Positions 8,805 to 16,466 of a stretch of 64,000 bases of DNA are shown one piece after another. This DNA comes from Mycolicibacterium sp. P9-22. Lineage in GTDB: Bacteria > Actinomycetota > Actinomycetes > Mycobacteriales > Mycobacteriaceae. Made by a program: the position numbers and the translations under genes. Position 1 is the stretch's first letter. Every line of letters starts with the position of its first letter. The DNA lies in NCBI RefSeq assembly GCF_008329585.1, contig NZ_NPKP01000003.1, positions 186,001-250,000 on the forward strand. Direction: 5' to 3'. The notes beneath the pieces were generated by a model. The model did no database searches, had not been told where the DNA came from, and saw only the letters and a program-made list of their open reading frames with translations.

Positions 8805-9878
8805 TCAGCCGGTGATGAAGCCCGATGCCTTGGTCAACTGCTCAATTGCCTCGGCAACGATCTGTGGCACCAATTCCGCGCAGGACGGCAGGTCGTCCAG
8901 GATGCCGGCCACCTGTCCGGAGGCCAGCACGCCGGCGTCGGTGTTGCCCTCGACCAGACCGGCCTTGAGCAGCATCGGGGTGTTGGCCGCCATCACCACC
9001 TGCGACCAGGTGAGGTCCTTGCCGTGCCGCATCGCCAGGCCGTCGGTGACCATGGACCTCCAGGTCATCCCGGAGAGCTTTTTGAACTTTTGCGCATTGC
9101 CGATCGCCGCCGCGAAACCGCGGACCGGTGAACCGCTCTCCAGCTTCTCCACCAGTCCGGTGCGCAGCACCCGGTGCGGCATACCGTCGACGCGGGTGGA
9201 GACGACGGTGCCGTCCAGTGCCGCATCGAGGTAGCGCTGCTTGACGGCGTCGGGGACGGTCGAGTCGGAGGTGAGCAGGAACCGGGTGCCCATCGCCACC
9301 CCGGCCGCCCCATAGGACAGCGCGGCGGCCAGGCCGCGGCCGTCGAAGAAGCCACCCGCGGCGATGACGGGCGTGCCGGTGTCGGCGACGGCGTCGAGCA
9401 CCGAGGGCAGCAGCAGCGTGGTCGCGATCGGACCGGTGTGGCCACCGCCCTCGCCGCCCTGCACGATCACCGCGTCCGCGCCCCAGCCGGCGACCTTCTT
9501 GGCATGCTTGGCCAGACCGACCGACGGGATGACCACCACGCCTGCCTCTTTGAGCCTGGCGATCAGATCGGGCTTGGGTGCTAAAGCGAAGGAGGCAACT
9601 TTGACTCCTTCGCGGATCAGGAGGTCGACGCGGTCGTTCGCGTCGCCCGCGTCGGCACGGATGTTGATGCCGAACGGTTTGTCGGTGGCCGACTTGACCT
9701 TCGCGACGGCCGTGGTGAGTTCCTGCAGCGTCATCGTCGCCGAGGCCAGGATGCCCAGGCCACCCGCATTGGAGGTGGCCGCGACCAGTCGGGCGCCGGC
9801 CACCCAGCCCATACCGGTCTGCACGACGGGGTGCTCGATGCCGACCAGTTCGGTCAGCGGTGTCTTGAGCTTGGTCAT
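8805..9878 (-). CDS. ipdC: IpdC-type flavin oxidoreductase (nitronate monooxygenase fold)
   Basis: A 357-residue FMN enzyme of the nitronate monooxygenase family (VQTGMGWVAGARLVAATSNAGG at the N-terminus, IVQGGEGGGHTGP and IAAGGFFDGRG for FMN phosphate binding). It matches Rv3553 by family and position. In the established KstR2 pathway IpdC acts on the bicyclic C/D-ring CoA thioester, introducing a double bond before ring D is opened by EchA20. It is the last gene of the operon echA20-ipdA-ipdB-ipdC, three bases after ipdB. The position makes IpdC far more likely than a true nitronate monooxygenase. Confidence 0.88.
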   Translation of the reverse strand: MTKLKTPLTELVGIEHPVVQTGMGWVAGARLVAATSNAGGLGILASATMTLQELTTAVAKVKSATDKPFGINIRADAGDANDRVDLLIREGVKVASFALAPKPDLIARLKEAGVVVIPSVGLAKHAKKVAGWGADAVIVQGGEGGGHTGPIATTLLLPSVLDAVADTGTPVIAAGGFFDGRGLAAALSYGAAGVAMGTRFLLTSDSTVPDAVKQRYLDAALDGTVVSTRVDGMPHRVLRTGLVEKLESGSPVRGFAAAIGNAQKFKKLSGMTWRSMVTDGLAMRHGKDLTWSQVVMAANTPMLLKAGLVEGNTDAGVLASGQVAGILDDLPSCAELVPQIVAEAIEQLTKASGFITG

Positions 9879-9881
9879 GAT

Positions 9882-10628
9882 CTAGACCTTGACCTCTTTG
9901 TCGCGCAACGACTTCGGGTCGATGACCTCGCGCAGCAGCTGCTGTTCGTCACCGGTGGGCACCCGGGTGGTGGCGGCCTCGGACAGGCCGTGCACCTCGA
10001 AGGAGGTGTTCTCGGCGACCTGATCGGCCTCGACGCCGGGGTGCAGGGAGACAGCGCGGAACTGGTGGTCGGGACCGTTGAAATCGAAGACGCCGAGGTT
10101 CGTCACCACCCGGTAGATGTTGGCGAACCGGAAGGCCGGATTGTCCGGATCGACCTTGTCCCAACCGATCCCGGACACGATGTCGACCGAGTCGGTGAAC
10201 ACCCGCTTGGAGTGGTTGCCCACGAAGTAGCTGGTGGCGTGGTTGATGCTGTTGCCGGGCGCCCCGCGCACACCGAACATCTGCCTGGTGGGGTGCTGGA
10301 TGGGCCCGAACGCAGAAAGGTTCTGGTTGCCGTAGCGGTCGATCTGGTTGGCGCCCATCACGACATGACGCTTCCCCCAGGACAGGGTCTCGAAGACCCG
10401 GTTGAACGGCATCCAACCCTCGATGGCCGCGGGCGTCCCGATCGCCGGGGTGTCGGCGATGATGCGGGCCTCCCCGTCGGTCAGCACGATATCGGGGGAG
10501 AAGGTCAGTCGAGCCAGACGAGCGCCGATCTGGACGATCGTGGTCATCGGCGAGACCATGATCTCGCCTGCGTCACGGAACAATTCGGCGCATGCGACGG
10601 CGCACACCTCGCCACGGGTCACCGACAT
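9882..10628 (-). CDS. ipdB: Steroid ring-opening hydrolase subunit IpdB
   Basis: Beta subunit of the IpdAB enzyme, a class I CoA-transferase relative that hydrolyses the C ring of the cholesterol intermediate COCHEA-CoA. The protein (248 residues) has the conserved stretches EGWMPFNRVFETLSWGKRHV and GANQIDRYGNQNLSAFGP, and ends DPKSLRDKEVKV as in actinobacterial IpdB. The start is ATG 10628, sharing a base with the ipdA stop (TGATG); the GTG one codon earlier is possible. Known IpdAB lacks the CoA-transferase glutamate nucleophile chemistry and works as a hydrolase. The pairing with ipdA and the KstR2 box upstream of the operon support the call. Confidence 0.93.
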   Translation of the reverse strand: MSVTRGEVCAVACAELFRDAGEIMVSPMTTIVQIGARLARLTFSPDIVLTDGEARIIADTPAIGTPAAIEGWMPFNRVFETLSWGKRHVVMGANQIDRYGNQNLSAFGPIQHPTRQMFGVRGAPGNSINHATSYFVGNHSKRVFTDSVDIVSGIGWDKVDPDNPAFRFANIYRVVTNLGVFDFNGPDHQFRAVSLHPGVEADQVAENTSFEVHGLSEAATTRVPTGDEQQLLREVIDPKSLRDKEVKV

Positions 10629-11491
10629 CACTGGTCCTCCTGGAATTTCCGCACGGCCGCCTGGTAGTCGGCCTCGCTGCCGGACAGATACGTCTTCACG
10701 AACTCGGCCCAGGTCTCATCCGAGCCCGCCGCCTCGGCGTAGTGGCGCTGGAACTTCTCGTCGCGCTTGTAGTCGGGTTCATTCGTGGTGAAGTGCGCAC
10801 CATTGGGCGCCTCCACCACGGTGTCGACCATCATCCGGTTGATCAACAGCTGCTGTGGCACCACCGAACTGACCAGTTCCTCGGTGGACACCACCTTTTC
10901 CACGGACAAGAAGCGCTGCTGCGCCGACATCAGGAACAGGTCGTCGAAGTACGGGTCGATCCCGGTGTAGGCGGCGTTGCCGCGCGCGTCACCGAGATTC
11001 AGGTGCACGAAGGCGGCGTCCAGGTTCAACGCCGGCATCGCGATCAGTTCTTCGTCTCCGTAGGGCGACTTCACCGTCTTGAGCTCATCACCCCAGAACG
11101 TGCGCACATCGCTGCCGAGTCCGGCGCGAATCGGCAGGAACGGCAGCCGTTGGGCGGCCGCCTGCAGTCCGCAGCGCAGCATCCCCTCGTCCATCTCGCG
11201 GGCTTCGATGGCTCCGGTGGTGCGGGCCTTGGCGAACCACGGATCGTAGAACGGCGGTGAGTCCAGTGAGACGAAGCCGTAGTAGACGCGCTTGACCTTG
11301 TCGGCCGAGCACAGCAGGCCCAGATCGGGTCCGCCGTAGGTGACCACCGTCAGATCTTTGACGTCGGTGCGCAGCAGTGCGCGGATGAAGGCCATCGGCT
11401 TGCGCCGCGAACCCCAGCCGCCGATGCCGATGGTCATGCCGCTCTCGATGGACGAGACTGCCTCGTCCAGAGTTGTTCTCTTGTCAGACAT
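10628..11491 (-). CDS. ipdA: Steroid ring-opening hydrolase subunit IpdA
   Basis: Alpha subunit of IpdAB, which opens steroid ring C in the last part of cholesterol degradation. The 287-residue protein begins MSDKRTTLDEAVSSIESGMT and has the CoA-transferase family glycine motif IGIGGWGSRRKPMAF. It lies between echA20 (2-base gap) and ipdB (1-base overlap) in the order seen in M. tuberculosis Rv3550-Rv3552. The KstR2 regulon controls this operon in mycobacteria and rhodococci. No unusual feature is visible. Confidence 0.94.
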   Translation of the reverse strand: MSDKRTTLDEAVSSIESGMTIGIGGWGSRRKPMAFIRALLRTDVKDLTVVTYGGPDLGLLCSADKVKRVYYGFVSLDSPPFYDPWFAKARTTGAIEAREMDEGMLRCGLQAAAQRLPFLPIRAGLGSDVRTFWGDELKTVKSPYGDEELIAMPALNLDAAFVHLNLGDARGNAAYTGIDPYFDDLFLMSAQQRFLSVEKVVSTEELVSSVVPQQLLINRMMVDTVVEAPNGAHFTTNEPDYKRDEKFQRHYAEAAGSDETWAEFVKTYLSGSEADYQAAVRKFQEDQ

Positions 11492-11493
11492 TG

Positions 11494-12246
11494 CTACTTG
11501 GTTCCCTTTTCGGTTCCGGCGAACGCGTCGCGGTGCTCATCGGACACCCCGGCCAGGTTCAGCTCGAACGTAAACCCTTGTTCCATACGGTATCTCGCGG
11601 TGACCGGCTGCACGTCGATGAAGTTCAGCGCTTCCTTGGCCGCGCGGATCACCCGGGTGTCCTTGCTGGCGATATCACGGGCCACCCGCAGGGCGGACTC
11701 GTCGAGATCGGCGCGGGGCACCACCTCGTGCACGGACCCGAAGTGGTGCAGGGTGTTCGCGTCAACGGTGGCGGCGGTGAAGAACAGTCGGCGCATCAGA
11801 TGCTGGGGCACCAGCCGCGAAAGGTGGGTGGCAGCCCCCAACGCGCCGCGTTCGACCTCGGGGAGACCGAACTTGGCGTCATCGGAGGCGACGATGACGT
11901 CGGCGTTGCCGACCAGGCCGATACCGCCGCCGACGCAGAAGCCGTTCACGGCCGCGACCACCGGTACCTCGCACTCGTACACCGCTTTGAAAGCGTGGTA
12001 ACAGCCGCGGTTGGCGTCGATGAGCGCGGTGAAGCCCTCGGTGTTCTGCATCTCCTTGATGTCGACGCCGGCGTTGAAGCCGCGGCCCTCGGCGCGCAGG
12101 ATCACCACGTGGGTGCTGCGGTCGCGACCCGCTGCGGTGATGGCATCGCCGAGTTCGAACCAGCCGCGGGACGGGATGGCGTTGACGGGCGGGTAGTTGA
12201 CGGTCACCGAGACGATGCTCGGTTCGACTGTGGTGGTGGTGATCAT
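11494..12246 (-). CDS. echA20: EchA20, ring D-opening hydrolase of the crotonase family
   Basis: A 250-residue crotonase-fold enzyme corresponding to Rv3550. In the characterised pathway EchA20 hydrolyses ring D of the bicyclic CoA thioester HIEC-CoA to COCHEA-CoA, which is then the substrate of IpdAB. Crotonase features are visible: the CoA and oxyanion segments RGFNAGVDIKEM and NGFCVGGGIGLVGNADVIVA. ATG 12246 has an AGGA ribosome site (CCAGGAAGTGACTG). It is the first gene of the echA20-ipdA-ipdB-ipdC operon and faces the perfect KstR2 box 30 bases upstream. Confidence 0.92.
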   Translation of the reverse strand: MITTTTVEPSIVSVTVNYPPVNAIPSRGWFELGDAITAAGRDRSTHVVILRAEGRGFNAGVDIKEMQNTEGFTALIDANRGCYHAFKAVYECEVPVVAAVNGFCVGGGIGLVGNADVIVASDDAKFGLPEVERGALGAATHLSRLVPQHLMRRLFFTAATVDANTLHHFGSVHEVVPRADLDESALRVARDIASKDTRVIRAAKEALNFIDVQPVTARYRMEQGFTFELNLAGVSDEHRDAFAGTEKGTK

Positions 12247-12275
12247 CAGTCACTTCCTGGAAGGGTCGCTACCTA

Positions 12276-12289
12276 AGCAAGCACTTGCT
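12276..12289. promoter_or_regulatory. KstR2 operator between echA20 and the SDR operon
   Basis: AGCAAGCACTTGCT is a perfect palindrome and a full match to the KstR2 consensus AnCAAGnnCTTGnT. It lies in the 58-base gap between divergent genes. On the + strand it is directly followed by a -10-like TACGCT (12293-12298), and the GTG at 12305 falls at the expected transcription start, suggesting a leaderless mRNA. KstR2 binding would block both divergent promoters until the HIP-CoA ligand accumulates (established for the family). Confidence 0.92.
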
Positions 12290-12304
12290 TGGTACGCTAG
12301 CACA

Positions 12305-13078
12305 GTGACTGACGCGGCTGGAATCGATCTGCAACTGAATGGCCGGGTGGTCCTGGTCACCGGCGGAGTGCGCGGCGTCGGCGCCGGCATCAGCGCCATT
12401 TTCGCTGCTCAGGGCGCCACCGTGGTGACCTGCGCGCGCCGCCCGGTCGACGGCTCGCCCTACGAATTCCACTCCTGCGACATCCGCGACGACGCGTCGG
12501 TGCAGGCCCTGATCGAGGCGATCGTCGCTCGGCACGGACGGCTGGACGTGGTGGTCAACAACGCCGGGGGATCGCCCTACGTGCTGGCCGCCGATGCCTC
12601 CGCGAAATTCAGCACCAAGATCATCGAGCTCAACCTGATCGGCGCGCTGTCGGTCTCCACGCACGCCAACGCGGTCATGCAGAACCAGGACGCCGGGGGC
12701 TCGATCGTCAACATCTCCAGTGTCAGCGGGCACCGCCCGACACCGGGCACCGCGGCCTACGGCGCCGCCAAGGCGGGCATCGACAATCTCACCTCGACCC
12801 TGGCCGTGGAATGGGCGCCCAAGGTGCGGGTCAACTCGGTGGTCGTCGGCATGGTCGAGACCGAACAGTCCGAGCTGTTCTACGGGGACGCGGACTCGAT
12901 CGCGGCCATCTCCCGCAATGTGCCGCTGGGACGGCTGGCCAAACCCGCCGATATCGGCTGGGCCACAGCGTTTCTGGCATCCGAAGCGGCCTCCTATATC
13001 AGCGGCGCGTCGCTGCAGGTGCACGGCGGTGGCGAGCCACCGCACTATCTGTCGACCACCACCGCAGACATCAAGTAA
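12305..13078 (+). CDS. SDR oxidoreductase of the KstR2 cluster (Rv3549c-like)
   Basis: A 257-residue short-chain dehydrogenase. It has the cofactor motif TGGVRGVG (19-26), the NNAGG motif at 85-89 and the catalytic Ser139, Tyr152 and Lys156 (YGAAK). The start GTG 12305 gives the usual N-terminal spacing to the cofactor motif and lies seven bases after a -10-like element, so translation is probably leaderless. Position next to the KstR2 box and before a second SDR matches Rv3549c-Rv3548c. A hydroxyacyl-CoA or keto dehydrogenase step in ring C/D breakdown is likely; the exact substrate is not assigned. Confidence 0.85.
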   Translation: MTDAAGIDLQLNGRVVLVTGGVRGVGAGISAIFAAQGATVVTCARRPVDGSPYEFHSCDIRDDASVQALIEAIVARHGRLDVVVNNAGGSPYVLAADASAKFSTKIIELNLIGALSVSTHANAVMQNQDAGGSIVNISSVSGHRPTPGTAAYGAAKAGIDNLTSTLAVEWAPKVRVNSVVVGMVETEQSELFYGDADSIAAISRNVPLGRLAKPADIGWATAFLASEAASYISGASLQVHGGGEPPHYLSTTTADIK

Positions 13079-13110
13079 CACCGAACTTCAGTAACAAGAG
13101 GAGAACAGCA

Positions 13111-14016
13111 ATGGGTTTGCTCGACGGCCGGGTTGTCATCGTGACCGGCGCCGGCGGCGGTATCGGGCGCGAACATGCGCTCGCCTTCGCCGCTGAAGGT
13201 GCCCGCGTGGTGGTCAACGACATCGGTGTCGGACTGGACGGCTCACCGGCCGGCGGTGGCAGCGCCGCGCAGACCGTCGTCGACGAGATCACCGCCGCCG
13301 GTGGCGAAGCCGTCACCAGCGGTGCCAACGTCGCCGACTGGAGCCAGGCCGAGGGCCTCATCCAGACCGCCGTCGATTCGTTCGGAGGCCTCGACGTCCT
13401 GGTCAACAACGCGGGCATCGTCCGGGACCGGATGTTCGTCAACGCCACCGAAGAGGAGTTCGACGCCGTCACCGCCGTGCATCTCAAGGGGCATTTCGCC
13501 ACCATGAAACATGCCGGTGCCTACTGGCGCGCACAGTCGAAGGCCGGCAATGCCGTCGACGCGCGCATCATCAACACCAGTTCGGGTGCGGGCCTACAGG
13601 GCAGCGTGGGACAGGCAACCTACAGCGCCTCCAAGGCGGGTATCGCCGCGCTGACGCTGGTGGCCGCCGCTGAGATGGGCCGCATCGGCGTCACCGTGAA
13701 CGCCATCGCGCCGTCGGCCCGCACCCGGATGACCGAAACCGTGTTCGCCGAGATGATGTCGACGCAGGACTCCGACTTCGATGCGATGGCGCCGGAGAAC
13801 ATCTCCCCGCTGGTCGTCTGGCTGGGTAGCGTCGAGTCCCGCGACGTCACCGGCCGCATCTTCGAGGTCGAGGGCGGCATCATCCGGGTGGCCGAGGGCT
13901 GGGCGCGCGGTGGCGAGATCGACAAGGGCGCGAAGTGGGACCCGGCCGAACTCGGGCCGGTGGTCACCGACCTGCTGGCCAAGTCGCGCACACCGCTACC
14001 GGTCTTCGGCGCCTAG
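13111..14016 (+). CDS. SDR oxidoreductase of the KstR2 cluster (Rv3548c-like)
   Basis: A 301-residue short-chain dehydrogenase with the TGAGGGIG cofactor motif (12-19), NNAG (99-102), Ser157/158 and YSASK (Tyr171, Lys175). The C-terminal extension after residue 250 and the N-terminal layout are like the dehydrogenase domain of multifunctional beta-oxidation proteins, so an (R)-3-hydroxyacyl-CoA dehydrogenase role is plausible. The start ATG 13111 follows a strong AAGAGGAGA ribosome site. It is 32 bases after the first SDR gene and converges with the next gene, the two stop codons overlapping. Confidence 0.86.
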   Translation: MGLLDGRVVIVTGAGGGIGREHALAFAAEGARVVVNDIGVGLDGSPAGGGSAAQTVVDEITAAGGEAVTSGANVADWSQAEGLIQTAVDSFGGLDVLVNNAGIVRDRMFVNATEEEFDAVTAVHLKGHFATMKHAGAYWRAQSKAGNAVDARIINTSSGAGLQGSVGQATYSASKAGIAALTLVAAAEMGRIGVTVNAIAPSARTRMTETVFAEMMSTQDSDFDAMAPENISPLVVWLGSVESRDVTGRIFEVEGGIIRVAEGWARGGEIDKGAKWDPAELGPVVTDLLAKSRTPLPVFGA

Positions 14017-14456
14017 ATCGGCTCGCAGATCACCAGCGGGATGACGCGGTCGGCCGCCTCGCGGTATCCCCGGTAGGGCGGGTACATCCGAGTCAGTCGC
14101 GGCCAATAGTGGTTTCGCTCCTCGGCCGTGGCGTCTCTGGCCGTCATATCCCACTTGCGCGGGCCGTACTGCACCTGCACCCGCGGATCCGACCGGATGT
14201 TGAGATACCAGGCCGGATCGTGATCACGGCCGCCGAACGACGCGGGCAGCACCACCCGGTCGCCGTCGCGCAGGCACAGCGTCGCGGTGACCCGGGGCTG
14301 CCCGGTGCGGCGACCGGTGGTGGTGAGCAACGCCGCCGGTAGCCACAGCAGTCGCGAGCCGATGCGACCGTCGGTGTGCTGGTAGGTCCAGATGTGAGCC
14401 TTGGCGAAGTACTTCATGGACCAGGCGAGGAGCCCCGAATTCCGAACGTCGACCAT
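14013..14456 (-). CDS. Ddn-family F420-dependent nitroreductase-like protein (first copy)
   Basis: A 147-residue protein of the deazaflavin (F420)-dependent nitroreductase family. Typical elements are visible: LLTTTGRRTGQPRVTATLCL, DPAWYLNIRSDPRVQVQYG and the tail ARDATAEERNHYWPRLTRMYP. The family binds F420H2 and reduces quinones or nitro compounds at the membrane. A second member is encoded at 17699. ATG 14456 is used; a shorter start at MKYFAKAH is possible. It converges with the second SDR gene with overlapping stops. No neighbour tells its substrate. Confidence 0.82.
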   Translation of the reverse strand: MVDVRNSGLLAWSMKYFAKAHIWTYQHTDGRIGSRLLWLPAALLTTTGRRTGQPRVTATLCLRDGDRVVLPASFGGRDHDPAWYLNIRSDPRVQVQYGPRKWDMTARDATAEERNHYWPRLTRMYPPYRGYREAADRVIPLVICEPI

Positions 14457-14576
14457 GCCCCGTCTTTGCCCCGAACCGGCGCCGCGCAAACGCCGGCTCA
14501 GCGCAGGTAGAGCGCCGCGTAGAGCAGTGCCCGGGGTCTGCCGAGAACGCGGCGACCGCCCGGGCAATGGCGGAGT

Positions 14577-15095
14577 TCACTGCTTGGCCGGGTCGGTGGT
14601 GCAGATGGTCAGTAACGACCGACGGTTCTGCTCGGCAACCTGCTGCGGATCGAGCCAGCCGATTCCCTGAAAATAGAAGGTGTCACCCGGGTGCTCGGAC
14701 GAACCATCGATGACCTCGCTGATCCGGGTGGGCGTGGACCCTGAACCCACTGGCGCGGTCACGATGAGGGTCACCTCTTCCGCTGTGCGCCAATCGAACC
14801 CGTCGGGCAACGGCTCGGTGACCCGTAATCCGTCATACGGGCCCCCGACCGTCAACTGATCGACCCTGGTGGTCCCGCTGATCGGTGCCAGGGTCAGCCT
14901 GCCGGCGTCCGGCGTGAACAACACGACCACCCGGGACACCTCGCCGCACGGTGTGCCGGTCGACAGCTGCAGCGCGCCGTCGGTCACTCGGGCACCGAAA
15001 ACCGGTGGTAGCGAAGCGGCCTCGGGATCATCACCGATGAGTGAGCATCCCGAGATGCCAAAAACCAGTAGCGCGGCCGTCAGATGCCTGATCAC
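14577..15095 (-). CDS. Putative lipoprotein, overlapping an EspA-like gene
   Basis: A 172-residue protein with a lipoprotein signal: short charged start, hydrophobic LTAALLVFG and the lipobox ISGC with the modified Cys at about residue 17. The mature part has no recognised domain; it is rich in Thr and Asp with a few hydrophobic strands and ends TICTTDPAKQ. GTG 15095 overlaps the stop of the upstream EspA-like gene (GTGA), so the two are translated together. A membrane-anchored partner such as an immunity or accessory protein is one possibility (inference), but nothing in the sequence proves it. Confidence 0.7.
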   Translation of the reverse strand: MIRHLTAALLVFGISGCSLIGDDPEAASLPPVFGARVTDGALQLSTGTPCGEVSRVVVLFTPDAGRLTLAPISGTTRVDQLTVGGPYDGLRVTEPLPDGFDWRTAEEVTLIVTAPVGSGSTPTRISEVIDGSSEHPGDTFYFQGIGWLDPQQVAEQNRRSLLTICTTDPAKQ

Positions 15096-16411
15096 TTGTA
15101 ACCACCGTCGCCCAGACCGGCTTCCTTCTCGATACCGTCCGAATCGGTGGCGGCAGCCCACAACATGCCGAAGTAGCCCTTGTCTGCCCACTGCCGCGAA
15201 TGCATCTCCTCGTGGTGCAGCAGTCGGTCGAGGTCCAGGGACCCCGCACGGGGAGCACCGTCGGCGCCCACGTTCCAGGACGTGCCGGACTCGATGATCT
15301 GCCGCAACTGCTGGGACGGATCGTTGTCGTGATCGATGTTCTCCATGAAGATGTCACCCCAGGCGGTGCCGCCCTTCCAACTGAACTGGTCCTGCACCCA
15401 GTTGCCGCCCATCCCCATCAGCATGCCGTTGGGCGTCGTCATCAAGGCGCCGTCGGCACCGAGGATGAACGGCACATCCTCGTCGTAGGTCCACGCGTTC
15501 GCGTTCTGCCGGTCGATGATCCGCGCCACCTCGTCGGCGTTGTAGGGCTCGGGGGTGAAGTCCGTCTTGGGATTGTCACCGTAATCGGTCCCGGCGTTGA
15601 GGATGTAGGTCATCAACACCGCTTTGCGGGCGTCCTCGCCCGAGGTGCCCTTCGGAAGCTGGAAGAACGACTTCCCGTCGGGGTCCTTCACCCGCTGCAT
15701 GCCGTCCAGTACCTCGAAGCTGGCCGGCGTGATGTCGTGACGGCGCGCGATGTCGACGATCGTCTCAGGCGGAACACCCTGGCGCTCAGCATTTTCCAGC
15801 CACTCCTTGTAATAGCCGGTGGGCTCCTCGTCGAGAAGCCCGGCGTCGCGCAGCGCCTTTTCGTACTTGTTCGCCGGCTCGGGCTGCTGATCACCGGGCC
15901 CGCCACCGAACTTCTGGATGCCCAGCGCCCGGTACTCCTCGCCGAGCGCGGCGATGCGGGCGCCGACCGCATTCAGGTCGCTGTTGGACCGGGTCACCGT
16001 GTCGATGACCTCGCCGACACCCCTCGCCACGATGGGAACGAGCAGGTGTTCACCGGCTGCGGTGTGCGGCACGGCAGCGGCCGCATCGGTCACCCAGCGC
16101 CGGGTGGCGTCCAGACGGTCCCGGCCGGCTTCAACCAGGCGGGCGGACTGATCGACCTGCTCGCGCAACCGCCGATCGAGATCGGCGAGGGCGCCCAGAA
16201 CGCGACCGTGCTCGGTGTTGACCGCGGCGTAGGCATTCGCCGCGGACCCGGTCCACTGCTGACCGGGTGCGGCGGCGCCGACCTGGTCCTGAAGCCGGCG
16301 CAGGGTGGAACTGCCGTCGAACGCGGCGCCATCCTGTGGTGCCCCGGCGCCGAAGGTCGCGCGGGCATTCGACCAGGTCGACATGAACGCGTCGAGCACA
16401 CCCATGACCAT
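15092..16411 (-). CDS. EspA/EspE-family type VII secretion protein with C-terminal HExxH domain
   Basis: A 439-residue protein in two parts. Residues about 1-160 match the EspA/EspE-type helical domain: APGQQWTGSAANAYAAVN holds the W-x-G turn, followed by LADLDRRLREQVDQSARLV. This fold is found on substrates of ESX type VII secretion. Residues about 170-439 form a separate globular region that contains HHEEMHSRQWADKGYFGML, an HExxH motif like that of zinc metalloproteases. No Gly-rich tail of the EspA type is present. The gene is followed by an overlapping lipoprotein gene. A secreted effector is the best reading; the enzymatic role is inference. ATG 16405 is an alternative start. Confidence 0.68.
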   Translation of the reverse strand: MVMGVLDAFMSTWSNARATFGAGAPQDGAAFDGSSTLRRLQDQVGAAAPGQQWTGSAANAYAAVNTEHGRVLGALADLDRRLREQVDQSARLVEAGRDRLDATRRWVTDAAAAVPHTAAGEHLLVPIVARGVGEVIDTVTRSNSDLNAVGARIAALGEEYRALGIQKFGGGPGDQQPEPANKYEKALRDAGLLDEEPTGYYKEWLENAERQGVPPETIVDIARRHDITPASFEVLDGMQRVKDPDGKSFFQLPKGTSGEDARKAVLMTYILNAGTDYGDNPKTDFTPEPYNADEVARIIDRQNANAWTYDEDVPFILGADGALMTTPNGMLMGMGGNWVQDQFSWKGGTAWGDIFMENIDHDNDPSQQLRQIIESGTSWNVGADGAPRAGSLDLDRLLHHEEMHSRQWADKGYFGMLWAAATDSDGIEKEAGLGDGGYK

Positions 16412-16466
16412 CAGTCTTTCACGGCGCCACCTGCACCGGATGCAGCGATTTCAGGCCGACGTGAGG

